A stretch of 64,000 nt of DNA from the NCBI GenBank assembly GCA_019426215.1, contig CM033396.1, positions 32,283,154 through 32,347,153 of the forward strand, read 5' to 3'. Below the pieces are notes generated by a model. That model saw only the letters and a list, made by a program, of their open reading frames with translations. It did no database searches and had not been told where the DNA came from. Positions 12,381-23,479 of this stretch are shown here, in pieces; the first letter of the stretch is position 1; the number at the start of each line of letters is the position of its first letter. The stretch comes from Buddleja alternifolia. Lineage: Eukaryota > Streptophyta > Magnoliopsida > Lamiales > Scrophulariaceae. Position numbers and translations under genes: made by a program.

Positions 12381-12999
12381 TAATGGGATCCCTTCGGGAC
12401 AAATTCGTGAACGGCCCTTCCGTTTTAAGCTTGTATGGACTACCCACTCGGGGTGTGAGGAGATTATCCATGGTGTGTGGGCGAACTCGGGGTCTATGGA
12501 GGAGGCCTTGGGGAAACTTTCCGTTACTATGAGGGATTGGAACAAAAAGGTGTTTGGTAATATTTTTGCTAGGAAAAAGTCTCTTCTAGCTCGAATTTCC
12601 GGGACACAATGTAGCCTCACCTTAAGAGAAAATAGTTTTCTTCAAAATTTGGAGAAGGAACTTATTTTGGAGTTTAATGAGGTGCTCCGATAAGAAGAGA
12701 TCTTGTGGTTTCAAAAGTCTTGAGTTAAGTGGCTCAAGCATGGGGATGACAATACTCGCTTCTTTCATGCAACTACCATTGTTAGGAGACGGCGTAACAA
12801 GAATGATACTTTAAAGATTGGTAATGTATGGGAGATGGATACGGATACTCTCAAGGCCCATGTTACCGAATTTTTTGAGAGTCTTTTTTCGCCCAAAGGA
12901 GTTGAGAGGGGATGTAGGCTCCCGTGCAGCCCCTTTTGAAGGAGAATTGACCTGAACATTGGTGAAACCTTGTGTGATTTGCCCTCGAAGAAGGAGGTT

Positions 13000-13960
13000 T
13001 ATGGTGTGCTCAAAACAATGAATCTGCACTAGGCACCCGGGCCGGATGGTTGCCAAGTTTTCTTCTATCAAACCTTTTGGAAACATGTGGGGGACTCTCT
13101 TATGGAGTTTGTGGGAAATGCGTTTCGGTTGGAGAGATTTAACAAAGGTATTGGCGAAAACTTCATTTGCTTGATACCTAAGAAAAATTCCCCGGATTCG
13201 ATTAAAAAATTTCCTATTGCGCCTTGCAATGTGGCCTACAAGGTGAACACGAAGACTATCTCGCTCCGTTTAAAGTCATTGATGCTCGAGCTTGTGTCAC
13301 CGCTTCAAAGTAGCTTGATTCCGGGGAGAGGTACGCATGATAATGTCCTTGTTTTCATAGCCTTAGGAAGTCAAAAGGGAAAGTGGGTGGTATGATCATT
13401 AAGCTTGATCTTGAGAAGGCTTATGATAAAATAAATTGATAAATTGGTGCTTTCTTGAACAAACTTTGGAGTTCTTTGGGATGCCACAAAAATTGACTGA
13501 TCTTATAATATATAGTGTCAAAAGTACAAAACCGAGGGTTCTTTGGAACGGTGAGCCTCTTGATCCCTTTACCCCAAGATGCAGGCTTTGACAAGGTGAT
13601 CCACTTTCGCCATATTTGTTTGTGCTATGTGTGGAGAGATTGGCTTATTTGATTGAGCATGCGGTTAAGGAAAGGAGTTGGGAGCCTATACCCATTTGTA
13701 GAGGTGGCCCGAAGCTATCACACATCTTTTTTGCGGATGAATTAATGTTTATGGCAAGAGCGACTCGAAAAAGCGCTTCTAAAATTGAGGAAATCATGGA
13801 GATATTTTGGTCAAGCTCCGGTCTTAAGATGAATAAAGGGAAATAAAAATATTCTTCTCGAAGAACACGGATAGAGGGATAAGGCGTGTTATTGCTAACC
13901 AACTCGACATTGGATGTACCATGGACTTGGAAAAATATTTGGGAATCCCTCTTGTACATC
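13000..13960 (+). pseudogene. LINE reverse transcriptase domain (decayed, catalytic box altered)
   Basis: Motifs in order: APGPDG (about 13036), LIPKKN (13172), IIKLDLEKAYDKINW (13395, catalytic Asp), QGDPLSP (13593) and FFADELMF (13728-13751). The last is normally F/YADDL, so the second catalytic aspartate is a glutamate. The Arg codon before QGDPLSP is TGA, probably from CGA. Two stops lie after DKIN near 13428-13440. Confidence 0.85.
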
Positions 13961-14669
13961 ACCAAGCTGCCCCGGGGCTTTATTGCGAGCTAATTGACCG
14001 AGTACAATCTCGGCTCTCTTCTTGGAAGGCTAAGATGCTAAATTTAGCGGGACGTACCACGCTCATTCAATTGGTTACGACAGCTGTTCCGGCTTACGTT
14101 ATGCAATCTTCTTGGTTACCATCCTCAATATGTAACCGTTTAGATAAGTTAAATCGAGTCTTTCTTTGGCCTACAGATGGCAATACAAGGAAAACTCACT
14201 CGGCTAGATGGGAGACGATCACAAAGCATAGAAAATTTGGAGGTTTGGGTATTCGAGAAATGAGGAAAATTAATGTTTCACTCCTTGCAAAACTTGGATG
14301 GAAAATTCTAACTCGCGAGGATAGTATATGGAAGGAGATTTTCCAAAAGAAGTATATGAAGAAGGAGGAGCTTCTTGATTGTTTGTTTGTGACCTTGTCG
14401 TCTCCTTAATGGAATGGGATCATACGTAGCTCAAAATTGGTGGAAAAACACATTCGGTGGAGAATCAGGAATTGGGAGAAAATCTCCTTTTGGTATGATC
14501 GATGGATGGGGGAAGACTACCTTTGTGATTTAATTGATGATTTGGTGATGGAGGACAAAGTCAACCTTTGGGTTTGTGAAGTAATCGATGAAAACCGGGC
14601 TTGGAACATTGAAGGAATTAAAACTTCGATTCCTGATCAAGTTAAGGCATGAATCCTTAGTATACCAAT

Positions 14670-15718
14670 CCCTTTGAATCCTTTGGGCAGTGATAAGATT
14701 GTGTGGTGTGCTTCACTGAACGGTAAGTTTTCTTGTGCTTCGGCTTACTCGGTTTTGAGGAATGTGAGTGAGATGGATAATGGAGAGTGGAGTTGGATAT
14801 GGAAAGTGGAGTGTCCTCTAAAGTTTAAGTTTTTTATTTGGTTATTTTGTCATGGGGGTATAGTAACCAACTCACTACGGTTTGATCGAGGTTTTGCACC
14901 TACAGATACTTGCTCTAGATGTGGGAATGGGCGAGAAGACCCCTTACATGCACTTCGTGACTATAGATACGCTAAAGAGGTGTGGGAGTTCATTGTTACA
15001 ACAACAATGTTCTTCAAATTTTTGGCCACCCCGGAAAAGGATTGGATTAAAGTCAACACCAATCGAAAAATGACTAACACCTTTCTCCGACATAGCCCGT
15101 GGAATCAGGTGTGTTTGGCTACATTATGGATAATTTGGAGAAGTAGAAACACCATGGTATTTAAGGGACGGGTACAAACACTTAAGGAGGTATTGTTTGA
15201 TATTCAAAAGCTTAATATGGATCTATCCCTTACCTTTCCATGCAAAAAGAAGAAGGCTAGCAGAAATAGGGAGGAGCTTCATTGGGAAAAACCGCATAAA
15301 GGGTGGAGCAAATTAAACACTGACGGGAGTTTTATAAATTCGACAAAAGAGGCGGCTGCTGGGGGTATTCTTCATGGTGAACAAGGGAAATGGGTTTTTG
15401 GTTCTGTCAAAAGCTGGGAATCCACTCCATAACGGAAGCGGAAATGCTTGGACTACGGGAAGATCTCGGTTTAGTGTGGGAGAGAAGAATTGAGAGAATC
15501 ATGTGGAAATTGATTCGGAAGTGGTGTGGAATCTTGTAACTAAAGGTAACATAACAGAGCATCTGCTCAGAAATAATATCAGGGATTTTCGGATACTTAT
15601 TAACAAGCCTTGGACGTGTGAGTTTGTTCATATTCTTCGTGAAAAAAATGGATGTGCGGACCCCTAGAGAGCTTTTTTCTGCTCTGCAAAATGACTTAGC
15701 TATTTGGTGCTTTCTGTA
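14670..15718 (+). pseudogene. LINE zinc-binding RT and RNase H domains (decayed)
   Basis: The zf-RVT part carries DKIVWCASLNGKFSC, WKVECPLKFKFFIW and CSRCG...DPLHALRD (14692-14970). The RNase H part carries LNTDGSF (about 15310-15330), an acidic IDSE position (15505-15520) and EFVHILREKNGCAD (15620-15660). The reading frame breaks near 15425 and at the end. This region is the best match to the LINE fragments at 8.1-10.4 kb. Confidence 0.85.
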
Positions 15719-15749
15719 ATTTCATTTCACTACCAAAAAAAAAAAAAAA

Positions 15750-16423
15750 CTATTTCTATTATAAAAGTACGGGTTGTTTTTAGAAACTTTGGATATGGTT
15801 AAAATATCCTTATGGGATTCACTTTTAATTTTAAACAGCAAAAAAGTCAAATAATAAATAGTAATAAAAATAAGTTGTATATAGACAATAAGGTGTATGA
15901 TTACATTAGGAGTCAATAATGAAAGTACATATCATAAGGACTCTACAAGGAAATTATATATAGAGGATTCCACAAAGAAATTATAATATATAGTTAATAA
16001 TCAAATATAAAATTATATAAAACGCTATAATTTATTCATCAAAATAAAAAAAGAATATAAAAGAAAGCCTAATTTGCCTTTTCTTCTTCTTCTTCTTCTT
16101 CTTCAAATTCCTCTATAAATTGTACATGATCAATGGCAACATTGTATAAGTAAAACTTCAAAAATGAAAATGTGACTATATTATTAAACATTAGGAATGA
16201 CACCATTATGTCACGATATCTAATAGGTGAAAGTAAGATGTAAAAGATCTGATCTACAAAAAATATACAAAATTGATCAATAAATTAGCTAATCTAATGT
16301 GTGGAAGTAAATTCTAGGAGATCTGATCTAAAACAAATGTATAAATTTTGATCAATAAATTTTAAAAAAGTAATCTTAGTATACTTGGCGCAACCAATCA
16401 TTTTAAAGAATATTATTAATGGG
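15750..16423. other. AT-rich spacer with a (TTC)n microsatellite
   Basis: No gene seen. A (TTC)8-type microsatellite occupies 16079-16104. ATCTGATCTA is repeated near 16250 and 16320, suggesting a short local duplication. Confidence 0.6.
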
Positions 16424-16760
16424 GAAATATGAGCAACTTTACTTTTAGAACGTAAAATTTCAACCAATTTCAAACTTATAAAGTTTATTGAGAACTTTTT
16501 TAAGTAAAACAATCAGTCTCATAATTAACTTTGCCCTTTTCATTTTTTCTTATCACATTCATTATGGACTTCTCATAATTAGTCTCATAATTTTCAAAGT
16601 ATCTCTTATTTATTCTCAATTAAATTTTTATCCAAATTTAATGGTCAAACTCATATACTCTGTTAGTTAACATTATCGATTTTTTGGGAGAATTAGTTCG
16701 TGTATGATAGTAGTCTATTAAATATCATTGTGCTTCTATTCAATATTCATTGGTATTGGT
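16424..16760. repeat. Relic of a dispersed 'cataacttt' MITE family
   Basis: Shares ordered words (GAGCAACTTTA.TTTTAGAACG, AATTTTTATCCAAATTTAATGG, GTTAGTTAACATT, TTCGTGTATGATAG) with 35818-36180, and more loosely with 37911-38322 and 58628-59091, which are complete hairpin copies of the same kind. Its own ends are eroded. Confidence 0.5.
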
Positions 16761-16905
16761 ATGATTTATCATTTATAACATCTCATTAAACAAATCACTA
16801 ATAATTTTGAGATAATTTATCATTCAAAACCATATGGATCGAAATGCCATTGGTATCTGTCAAACTTTCACTTTCATATTGAGAAAACAAATTATTAGTT
16901 AGCTA

Positions 16906-17362
16906 TTGCAAATATTGAACTCATGACAATATTGTATGGTTGTGTTTACTGTAAATATGAAGAAATATATCTTTCACGTTGCATCTTGCATGAATGTCAC
17001 TCTCACACGAATTGAACTGATCTACTGAATTTGTATATCAATCATACGCGAAATTTTCTCAAAAAGCCAGTAAAAAATTGCTAACTTCTACTCGTGTCGT
17101 TATCTTTATGTTTAGGCTTAGGTTTTTTTATTGTTTCTTGATTATTTTTCGTGCTCTGATGCTACCATCCCTAACAATTGCAAATATTAAACTCATGACA
17201 ATATTGTATGATTGGGCTTACTTTAAATACGAAGAAATACATCTTTCTTGTTGCATCTTGCATGAATGTCACTCACATACGACTTGAATTCTATTCAATT
17301 TGTATTTCAATCATGCGCGATATTTTTTCACAAAGCCAGTAAAAAATTGCTAACTTCTATAT
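16906..17362 (+). repeat. Direct duplication of a segment of about 185 bp
   Basis: 16906-17096 and 17180-17362 are diverged direct copies. Both contain CTCATGACAATATTGTATG, GTTGCATCTTGCATGAATG and CCAGTAAAAAATTGCTAACTTC in the same order, about 274 bp apart. No coding function is apparent. Confidence 0.8.
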
Positions 17363-17492
17363 GAATTGATTACTTTCATTAAGTGATAATTCTGAAATTT
17401 TTACAAAAAGAGACATGGAAAAAAAATTCTGAACAATACTCAAACTTCAATAGACTAGACTAGCCTTCAGAAACAAATTAAATTCAAAAATC

Positions 17493-18584
17493 TTATAGTT
17501 GTTGCCTTTGAATATATAAACTATCATAAAGCATTGAAAACTCAGAGAAACTCAAACCATCGGGAAAGCTGGATCCGTTTCCGTCGCCGTCCAAGAGATC
17601 AAAGTCAGGCAGAAATTCATCTCCATCATCAGGACGACTTAAATATTCTTCTAACCTTGACCAACTTTCAGAATCATCATCGTCATTGGATTGTTGAGCG
17701 CTCAAGAAAGGCGCCGATTCCCCGTTCAACTGATCATTATCGACAAGCGAATATTCGAGTTGAGAATCCTTAGTAGAAATATTATGAAGTTGATCATTAT
17801 TAATATGATTGCATTCTTGAGAAGATACGGTATCCTCCAACTCTTTATCAACCATTTCTTTTAGGACCGACTCCAATTCAATATCATCGATAGTATGATG
17901 ATCATGTGAATATTCTTCATGAGCATTAGAAGTCAACATCAACATATCCTCCGTATGTGGTTCATGATCATCTAATGTTAATGTCTTCTGTTTCTTACAA
18001 CATACAGTACTCCCATCTTCTTCTTCCACTGCCGGTGATCTTTTCTTGCCCGAACCTAATTTTCTTGTGATCTTACAAATCACATAGTCCTTATATTTCA
18101 AGTCGTACTTGAGTGAAACCCCGTCCAACGAGAACTCATGCATTGTCCAGCGATCTGATGATGATGATTTCTTGGATCCTCTTAAATTATTCCTCTCCTC
18201 AAAACTCAACATCTTCCTCTTCCCGATTACTTCACGGGTGGATTCGCTGACTATTTGTGTTACACCGGTCTGGCCTTCCCAAGTGCCATGACCGTTGATG
18301 GTTCTTGCAAAACGAGTCTTGCCCGCTTTAACTTTTGACAACCTTGTAAAAACATACATCTCTCTCTTGAGGTCTTTGGTAGTATTCCAATACGGATAAT
18401 CAAGAATATCGCTCAGAACATCCGATGGATGTTTGTCACCATATAGATCTTTCTCAACTATGGGATTGAACCCCGGCAAGGACAATCCCATAGCTTTTCT
18501 CAATAGGAACGATCTGATGAGTTGTTCCTCCGTAGGTACAAACTTAAACCCTATAGCTATCCTCTCATGATCATCCCTCTGCAT
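17493..18584 (-). CDS. Divergent NAC-domain transcription factor, single exon
   Basis: A 363-residue protein with an N-terminal NAC DNA-binding domain (residues about 10-185), the plant-specific fold that binds CACG-type sites and acts in the nucleus. Subdomain A reads GFKFVPTEEQLIRSFLLRK, where most NACs have GFRFHPTDEELV. Then come LPGFNPIVEKDLYG (subdomain B region), YVFTRLSKVKAGKTRFAR (C), GHGTWEGQTG (usually GYWKATG), WTMHEFSL (D-E, usually W.MHEY.L) and DYVICKI (E). A basic stretch KKRSP follows. The C-terminal half is strongly acidic (about residues 190-355, with DDDDSES and DFDLLDGDG), as in NAC activation regions. The ATG at 18584 is the first usable one; an in-frame TAG lies a few codons upstream. 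Most NAC genes have introns within the NAC domain; this one has none. The departure from consensus suggests a lineage-specific NAC clade or relaxed constraint, but the frame is fully open. Confidence 0.85.
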   Translation of the reverse strand: MQRDDHERIAIGFKFVPTEEQLIRSFLLRKAMGLSLPGFNPIVEKDLYGDKHPSDVLSDILDYPYWNTTKDLKREMYVFTRLSKVKAGKTRFARTINGHGTWEGQTGVTQIVSESTREVIGKRKMLSFEERNNLRGSKKSSSSDRWTMHEFSLDGVSLKYDLKYKDYVICKITRKLGSGKKRSPAVEEEDGSTVCCKKQKTLTLDDHEPHTEDMLMLTSNAHEEYSHDHHTIDDIELESVLKEMVDKELEDTVSSQECNHINNDQLHNISTKDSQLEYSLVDNDQLNGESAPFLSAQQSNDDDDSESWSRLEEYLSRPDDGDEFLPDFDLLDGDGNGSSFPDGLSFSEFSMLYDSLYIQRQQL

Positions 18585-18689
18585 GTTTCCCAGATTCTCC
18601 ACCTCTCTCTATCTATTTTGTGTCTCTCGCTCTCGGATTTTTTCTCAGTTATTGTGTATATGATCCAATGTATCTTGAAAGCAATTAGG

Positions 18690-18716
18690 GCTTGTATATA
18701 TGTGTATATACATATA
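18690..18716 (-). promoter_or_regulatory. Candidate TATA region of the NAC gene
   Basis: A TATATACATATA/TATATATG-rich stretch about 105-130 bp upstream of the NAC ATG on the minus strand. The position fits a TATA box with a short 5' UTR. Inferred from position and composition only. Confidence 0.4.
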
Positions 18717-19198
18717 GAGAGATACGTGAAACAAAAGCAAACTGTTTAGTAGCAATCCTACTTGAGCTAAAATGCTACTTGATATCCAAATATGGTAAAC
18801 GCGATTATTTAGCTAACTATTAGATAATGTGATTGTTATCTTAAACCCTATAGCTATAATTTGATTTAATTTGTTATTTATTGTTTTCCTTTCAATTTTA
18901 CATTTTGTTTTGCATTAGAGTTTTATTGGAGCATAATTCGTTCTATGGTTGCTGAGTACTTTCTTAGGAATCCTAGTTGAGTTGGGTTAAAATAGTCCGA
19001 GTATCTAACTAACAATTGCTCTATTACTCGGAAATTGTACTACAACCGTTAACTTTAATCTCTAGGGCTAATTGCATTTTTTGTTTGATATAATTAACAA
19101 CAAAACTTGTTTACAAGAACTATTATAAACTTGATTATAATGCATATATAGGACAAATACAAGATCGAAGTTTTTGGGGGTCAAATTGCTATTATTAG
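18717..19198. other. Spacer upstream of the NAC gene
   Basis: AT-rich, with no gene or paired repeat seen. Likely includes NAC regulatory sequence. Confidence 0.4.
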
Positions 19199-19597
19199 TA
19201 CTACAAGAAATTTAATTTTTCCTCGTGTCAATTAGCTATGGTGAAAAGCTACTTTGTCATGGTCAAAATTGATTGATTACGGCTTCGTCTCAGCTTTAGC
19301 CGTGGTATTTATAAACATGGCCAAAGCATTGCCCACAACTTATAGTTATTATCAATGTTTTGTTCAATGCGAAGACCATAGATTTTTAGCCATTGCAAAA
19401 AGTTTTAGATTAATAATTCTCCTTTCACCATGACTAGTTAGATTTTAAAATAGTTAGAATTCTTTTCACCTCGCCTGACAGCATGGCAATATGGAACGTC
19501 TACCACGACCAAATTAGCGGAGTGTTTAGATAGTTATAGACCACAGCTTCAAACCATAAAATATATTTTCATCTCCAATACTAAATTTCTTGTAGTG
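19199..19597. mobile_element. Small non-autonomous CACTA (En/Spm-type) element
   Basis: The left end TACTACAAGAAATTT and right end AAATTTCTTGTAGTG are inverted repeats of the CACTACAAGAAA type used by plant CACTA transposons; only the first left base departs from CACTA. A 3-bp duplication TAG flanks it (19196-19198 and 19598-19600), the expected TSD length. 399 bp, with no transposase. Confidence 0.85.
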
Positions 19598-20121
19598 TAG
19601 TGAGGATATGTCATGCCCCATTTCACCTGCCTGCTATTATTAATCTTTGGAAAAAAAATTATTTTTGGTCCCCAGTTATACCCCAAATCCGATTTTAGTC
19701 CCCCAATTACACACCTCATCAAATGTCGTCCCTTAACTATCATTTTTTAATCAATTTTAGTCCCTCCGTCTACTTTTTGTTGAAATTGATAAAGGCTGGG
19801 GTTAATTGAAATATCAAAAATTCATTTTGCACCCCAAAAGTACAAATTTGATAATTCCCATCCCAGAAAAATAAAAAAAGTTAAAATTACAAAAAAAAAA
19901 AAATCATAATTTCTAAAATTTTTGAAAATGTACGATGAAAAAATGTTTCATCAAGGTACTGGTCTAATAATTTCCTTGTTGTTTCTGCTCATAGAGCCCT
20001 TCAAATCTTTCTCAGTTTTGGACACAACGAGTAACTGGAAAAAAAAAAACTAAAAATATTGCCTTGAATTTTCTCTTCCAGTTCCAAAACTCGAGCTTTA
20101 TTGTAATTCAACTCATGAAAG

Positions 20122-20256
20122 TGTTAGAATATGAAATCTCCACACTTGTATTATTAATGATAGAAGCATATAAATAGAGTACAAGACTTGGTAAACAAGG
20201 AAATAATAAATAAGGAAATAAAGACTAACAATCCTAAAATAATATAAACTCTAACA
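20122..20256 (-). repeat. 3' LTR of the Copia element
   Basis: 135 bp, TG...CA, differing from the LTR at 31258-31392 by only a few substitutions, so the insertion is fairly recent relative to the coding decay. Confidence 0.93.
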
Positions 20257-20265
20257 CTCCCCCGC
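20257..20265 (-). other. Polypurine tract of the Copia element
   Basis: The minus strand reads GCGGGGGAG immediately internal to the 3' LTR, the position and composition expected for the plus-strand primer of reverse transcription. Confidence 0.75.
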
Positions 20266-20299
20266 AGTCGAAACGGCAGTAGGACGAATGTTGAGAATA

Positions 20300-20663
20300 G
20301 GACGAAACTCGACGAAGAGAGCAGTCGACAAGACTATAGTAAAAATATCCGCAAACTATCGGGAAGAGGGCACATGTAACACACGAACCTCCCCCAGACC
20401 AACTTTTTCACGTACAAAGTATAAATCCAATTCAACATGTTTAGTAAGTTGGTGCCATATGGGATTAAAAGAAAGATAGATCGAACTAATGTTATCACAG
20501 TTGACAAAAGTAGCCTTAGAAAGAGGACAATGAAGCTCAAGAAGAAGATTACGAAGCCAAGCAGTTTCAGCAACAACACTCGCGACACCATGATATTCTG
20601 CTTCAGCACTAGATCGGGAAACCACGTGTTAACATTTGGAGGACCAGGAAATAAGATTGTCAC
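20300..20663 (-). pseudogene. Copia RNase H domain (decayed)
   Basis: Minus strand VVSRSSAEAEYHGVA (normally TVSRSSAEAEYRA), then AETAWLRNLLLEL, VNCDNISSIYLSFNP, HVELDLYFVREKV and VRVLHVPSS, the canonical Copia RNase H series. The first stretch (SDADWAGC region, about 20680) lies in another frame, showing a frameshift. Confidence 0.88.
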
Positions 20664-21177
20664 CTAGAAAGACACAACCAGCCCAATCGGCGTCGGAGTA
20701 AGAGATAGATGCGAAGTAGAAGAAGGGACGAGAGAAAGACCGAGAAAGAGTGTGCCTTTGAGGTGTCGGAGGACACGTTTAAGAGCGTGCATGTGTACAT
20801 CACGAGGGGCATGCATAAAGAGACATAGCTGCTGAACAACAAAGGCGATATCTGGACGGGTAAAGGTAAGATATTGTAAAGCACCAGCGAGACTACGATA
20901 AAGAGTAAGATCAGAGGAGAGGAGAGATGAAGAGGAGGAGGAAAGCTTAGATTGAGTATCTGCAGGAGTGGAAACTGAATTGCAAGAAGTCATATGTGCC
21001 CTTTAGAGAATCTCACGAGCAAATTTTTCTTGAGACAGATAGAGACCGGAGGTAGTGCGAGAGACAGAAATGCCAAGAAAGTAGTGAAGAGGACCAAGAT
21101 CAGTCATAGAGGATTCAGAAGATAAAAGAGAAATGAGCTGAGCGAGGAGAGAAGTAGAAGAGGCAGTGAGAACGATA
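20664..21177 (-). pseudogene. Copia reverse transcriptase, part after YVDD (decayed)
   Basis: Resumes at DDIVLTAS immediately beyond the solo LTR, continues through the LGISVSRTTSGLYLSQEKFA-type zone (about 21010-21100), then TPADTQSKL, YRSLAGALQYLTFTRPDIAF and HMHALKRVLRHLKGTL (20730-20990). These are the usual thumb/connection motifs of Copia Pol. Confidence 0.85.
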
Positions 21178-21182
21178 TCATC

Positions 21183-22841
21183 TGTTAGGTATATGCCCTA
21201 GATGCCAATGAGGACAAATAGTTAGATTAGGGTATCTCATTATGTTGTACAAACTATTAAAATGATATTAATAAAGGCATCTGTATTTTGTTCATATAAA
21301 TCTTTATGGCATCTAAATAAGTATTAAACATATAGTCCATGTGAATAAGGGTTTGACTCTTTACCCTTTATGGAATAAAGACGTGGCATGGGAAGAGTCT
21401 TACACCTTATCACTTAAAAGGGTTCGCAAGTCAAAGAATCTTAATTGGGCATTAAGATTCGACTTGTACATATGACACATGCTCTGACGATGAGTGCCAG
21501 TCGAACACTATAGGGTAGTGGGAGCAAGTATCAAGATATGTCAATGGAATTGACATATTCGAACACGGCTCGTAGTAATCCTATCACATGGGTATTTACT
21601 TAGTGACTGTCAATGATTAGATTACTGATCGTAATAGTATGCGTGAGCCTTAGACCTGAGGGTTCATGATCAATGTACTTGTGTTATTGGATCTGTTACC
21701 AGAGTAGTTAGGCCTATATCACCCGTCGGTGGGGTCGATCTCGAAGTGCGATATCAATGAGACAAGTAGCAGTTGATCAGTGATCGCCAAGATGGGATTC
21801 ACTGTCTCGATAGTAAACGAGAAAGTATCCTGTGCGATTATAGGCTAATGAAATTATAAGTCTTTGGCCAAAGCATAACAACTAACTCATGTGGGACATT
21901 GAGGGTAGTTTAGTAATTTCATTATGCTATAATCTAATTCACAGTATCAAGTTTAGTGAGTTAACATTTTCCATGACTCTCACTTGATCGGGATACGTCA
22001 GTGAAGAGCTTATACTCGTACGGCATTTATGATCAAGAGGTTCGTAAAATGATTCGTTCATTTCGTACTCAATTGGGTTACGATGTGAGTCCACGGGACT
22101 GGCTAAGTGACACTCACATCCTTAGGTAATTCCTCCTTTGCCAATTGAGACGAATCTAAAGAGTCGCGCTATAAGAAACGAGCGGGATGTATCTTTTTGT
22201 GTAAATCTTTTAGAAAGAATTAAATGGACTGATTGATTTAATTAGATTAAATCAATTAATTAAATATTTAATTTAATTGGATTAAATTAAATTATTTGAT
22301 TAGTACATTAATTAATTGAAATTAATTAATAGTATATATTATGTTTAAATTAGATTTAAATTTAAATATATACAGATGGGCTAGAAATTAGATAAGCAAA
22401 TTAAAAGCCCACCCAGTCCAAGGCAACCCAAATAGGGGCAGCCACTTAGGGCTTTTTGGAGTAGCCTCCAACTTATTCCACAAGTTAGTTGAGTTTAAAA
22501 GGACTCCTATAGTGGAACAAACCCTAAGTAACAAGATAACATTACACAACACAAAAAGAAAAGAACTCTCTCCCCTCTCTCCTCTCTAGCCGTCCACTAC
22601 TGTAAAGAATGAGGAGTCTCGGGATCTTTGGAAGGCTCGTTTCGCGTGAAGCTTTAGAGACAGGAGCCCTTGGAGGATTGTTGTTCTGCAGAATCAATAA
22701 ACGAATCAAAATGGTATGTTTATTGGTTCAAATTTTCGTGAAACCCATGAAAAATAATCAGATCTATTTTTATGATCTGCCGGTAGAAATCCTCGAATCT
22801 TCCGCTGCAATTCTCTGTTTTCCTGTACGGAATTCCTAACA
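21183..22841. mobile_element. Solo LTR of a second retrotransposon, inserted in the Copia RT
   Basis: Begins TGTTAGGTATATGCCCTAGA and ends CCTAACA, with a perfect 5-bp duplication TCATC at 21178-21182 and 22842-22846. 1659 bp, with no internal coding region or second LTR, so it is best explained by LTR-LTR recombination. The interior is typical LTR sequence with A/T-rich stretches (22220-22370) and a CT-rich patch (22560-22590). The small open frame at 22609-22839 is not recognised. Confidence 0.88.
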
Positions 22842-23400
22842 TCATCGACATACAAGAGAAGATAGGCGATGGAGGAACCAAGACGATAGATAAAAAGGGA
22901 TGCATCAGCACGATTACTAACAAAACCAATAGAGGAGAGAAAAGAGGCAAAACGGTGATGCCACGCACGAGGGGCTTGCTTGAGGCCGTAGAGAACTTTC
23001 TTAAGAAGACATACATAATCGGGATAGGAGGGGTTAGAGAAGCTGGGGGGTTGTTGCATATAGACGTTTTAGGAAAGGTGGCCATGAAGAAAATCATTTT
23101 TGACATCGAACTGATGAAGAGGCCATGATCGAGAGAGAGCGATGGTGAGAACGGTACGAATGGTAGCTGGTTTGACAACGGGACTAAGCGTGTCTTTGTA
23201 GTTAATGCCTGGTTGTTGGGTAAAACCCTGAGTAACAAGACAAGCTTTGTAGCATTCAAAAGAGCAGTCGGCATGAAATTTATGATGAAAGATCCATTTA
23301 GAGCCAACAATATTAGAATGAGAAGGAAGAGGGATGAGTTCCCAAGTGTCATTAGAATGAAGAGCAGAGAGTTCATCTTTCATAGCAGTGGTCCAGTGAG
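22842..23400 (-). pseudogene. Copia reverse transcriptase, part up to YVDD (decayed)
   Basis: Minus-strand motifs: [20 protein letters not shown] (about 23370), [53 protein letters not shown] (23090-23120), then in a shifted frame VCLLKKVLYGLKQAPRAWHHR, FVSNRADASLFIY and LLLYVDD (22845-22865). The domain breaks off exactly in the YVDD codons where the solo LTR inserted. A stop follows FLHGHLS. Confidence 0.9.
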
Positions 23401-23479
23401 GATCCCGTAAGGCTTGAGTATAAGAACGAGGGAAGAGAGATATGGGCATAGAAGAAGAGAGAGAAAGATTAAAAAGAGT

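Larger units (their letters stand above)
11280..15749 (+). mobile_element. Long decayed L1-like LINE retrotransposon with poly(A) tail
   Basis: Non-LTR retrotransposon copying itself by target-primed reverse transcription. In order: a 5' region with an open frame (11284-11625) of unclear product and no visible CCHC knuckle; apurinic-type endonuclease; reverse transcriptase; zinc-binding RT domain; RNase H; short 3' UTR; 15-base poly(A) at 15735-15749. About 4.5 kb, near full length, but many in-frame stops (for example 12187, 12319, 12691, 13590) and frameshifts prevent a product. The start is approximate; no convincing TSD was found. Confidence 0.88.
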
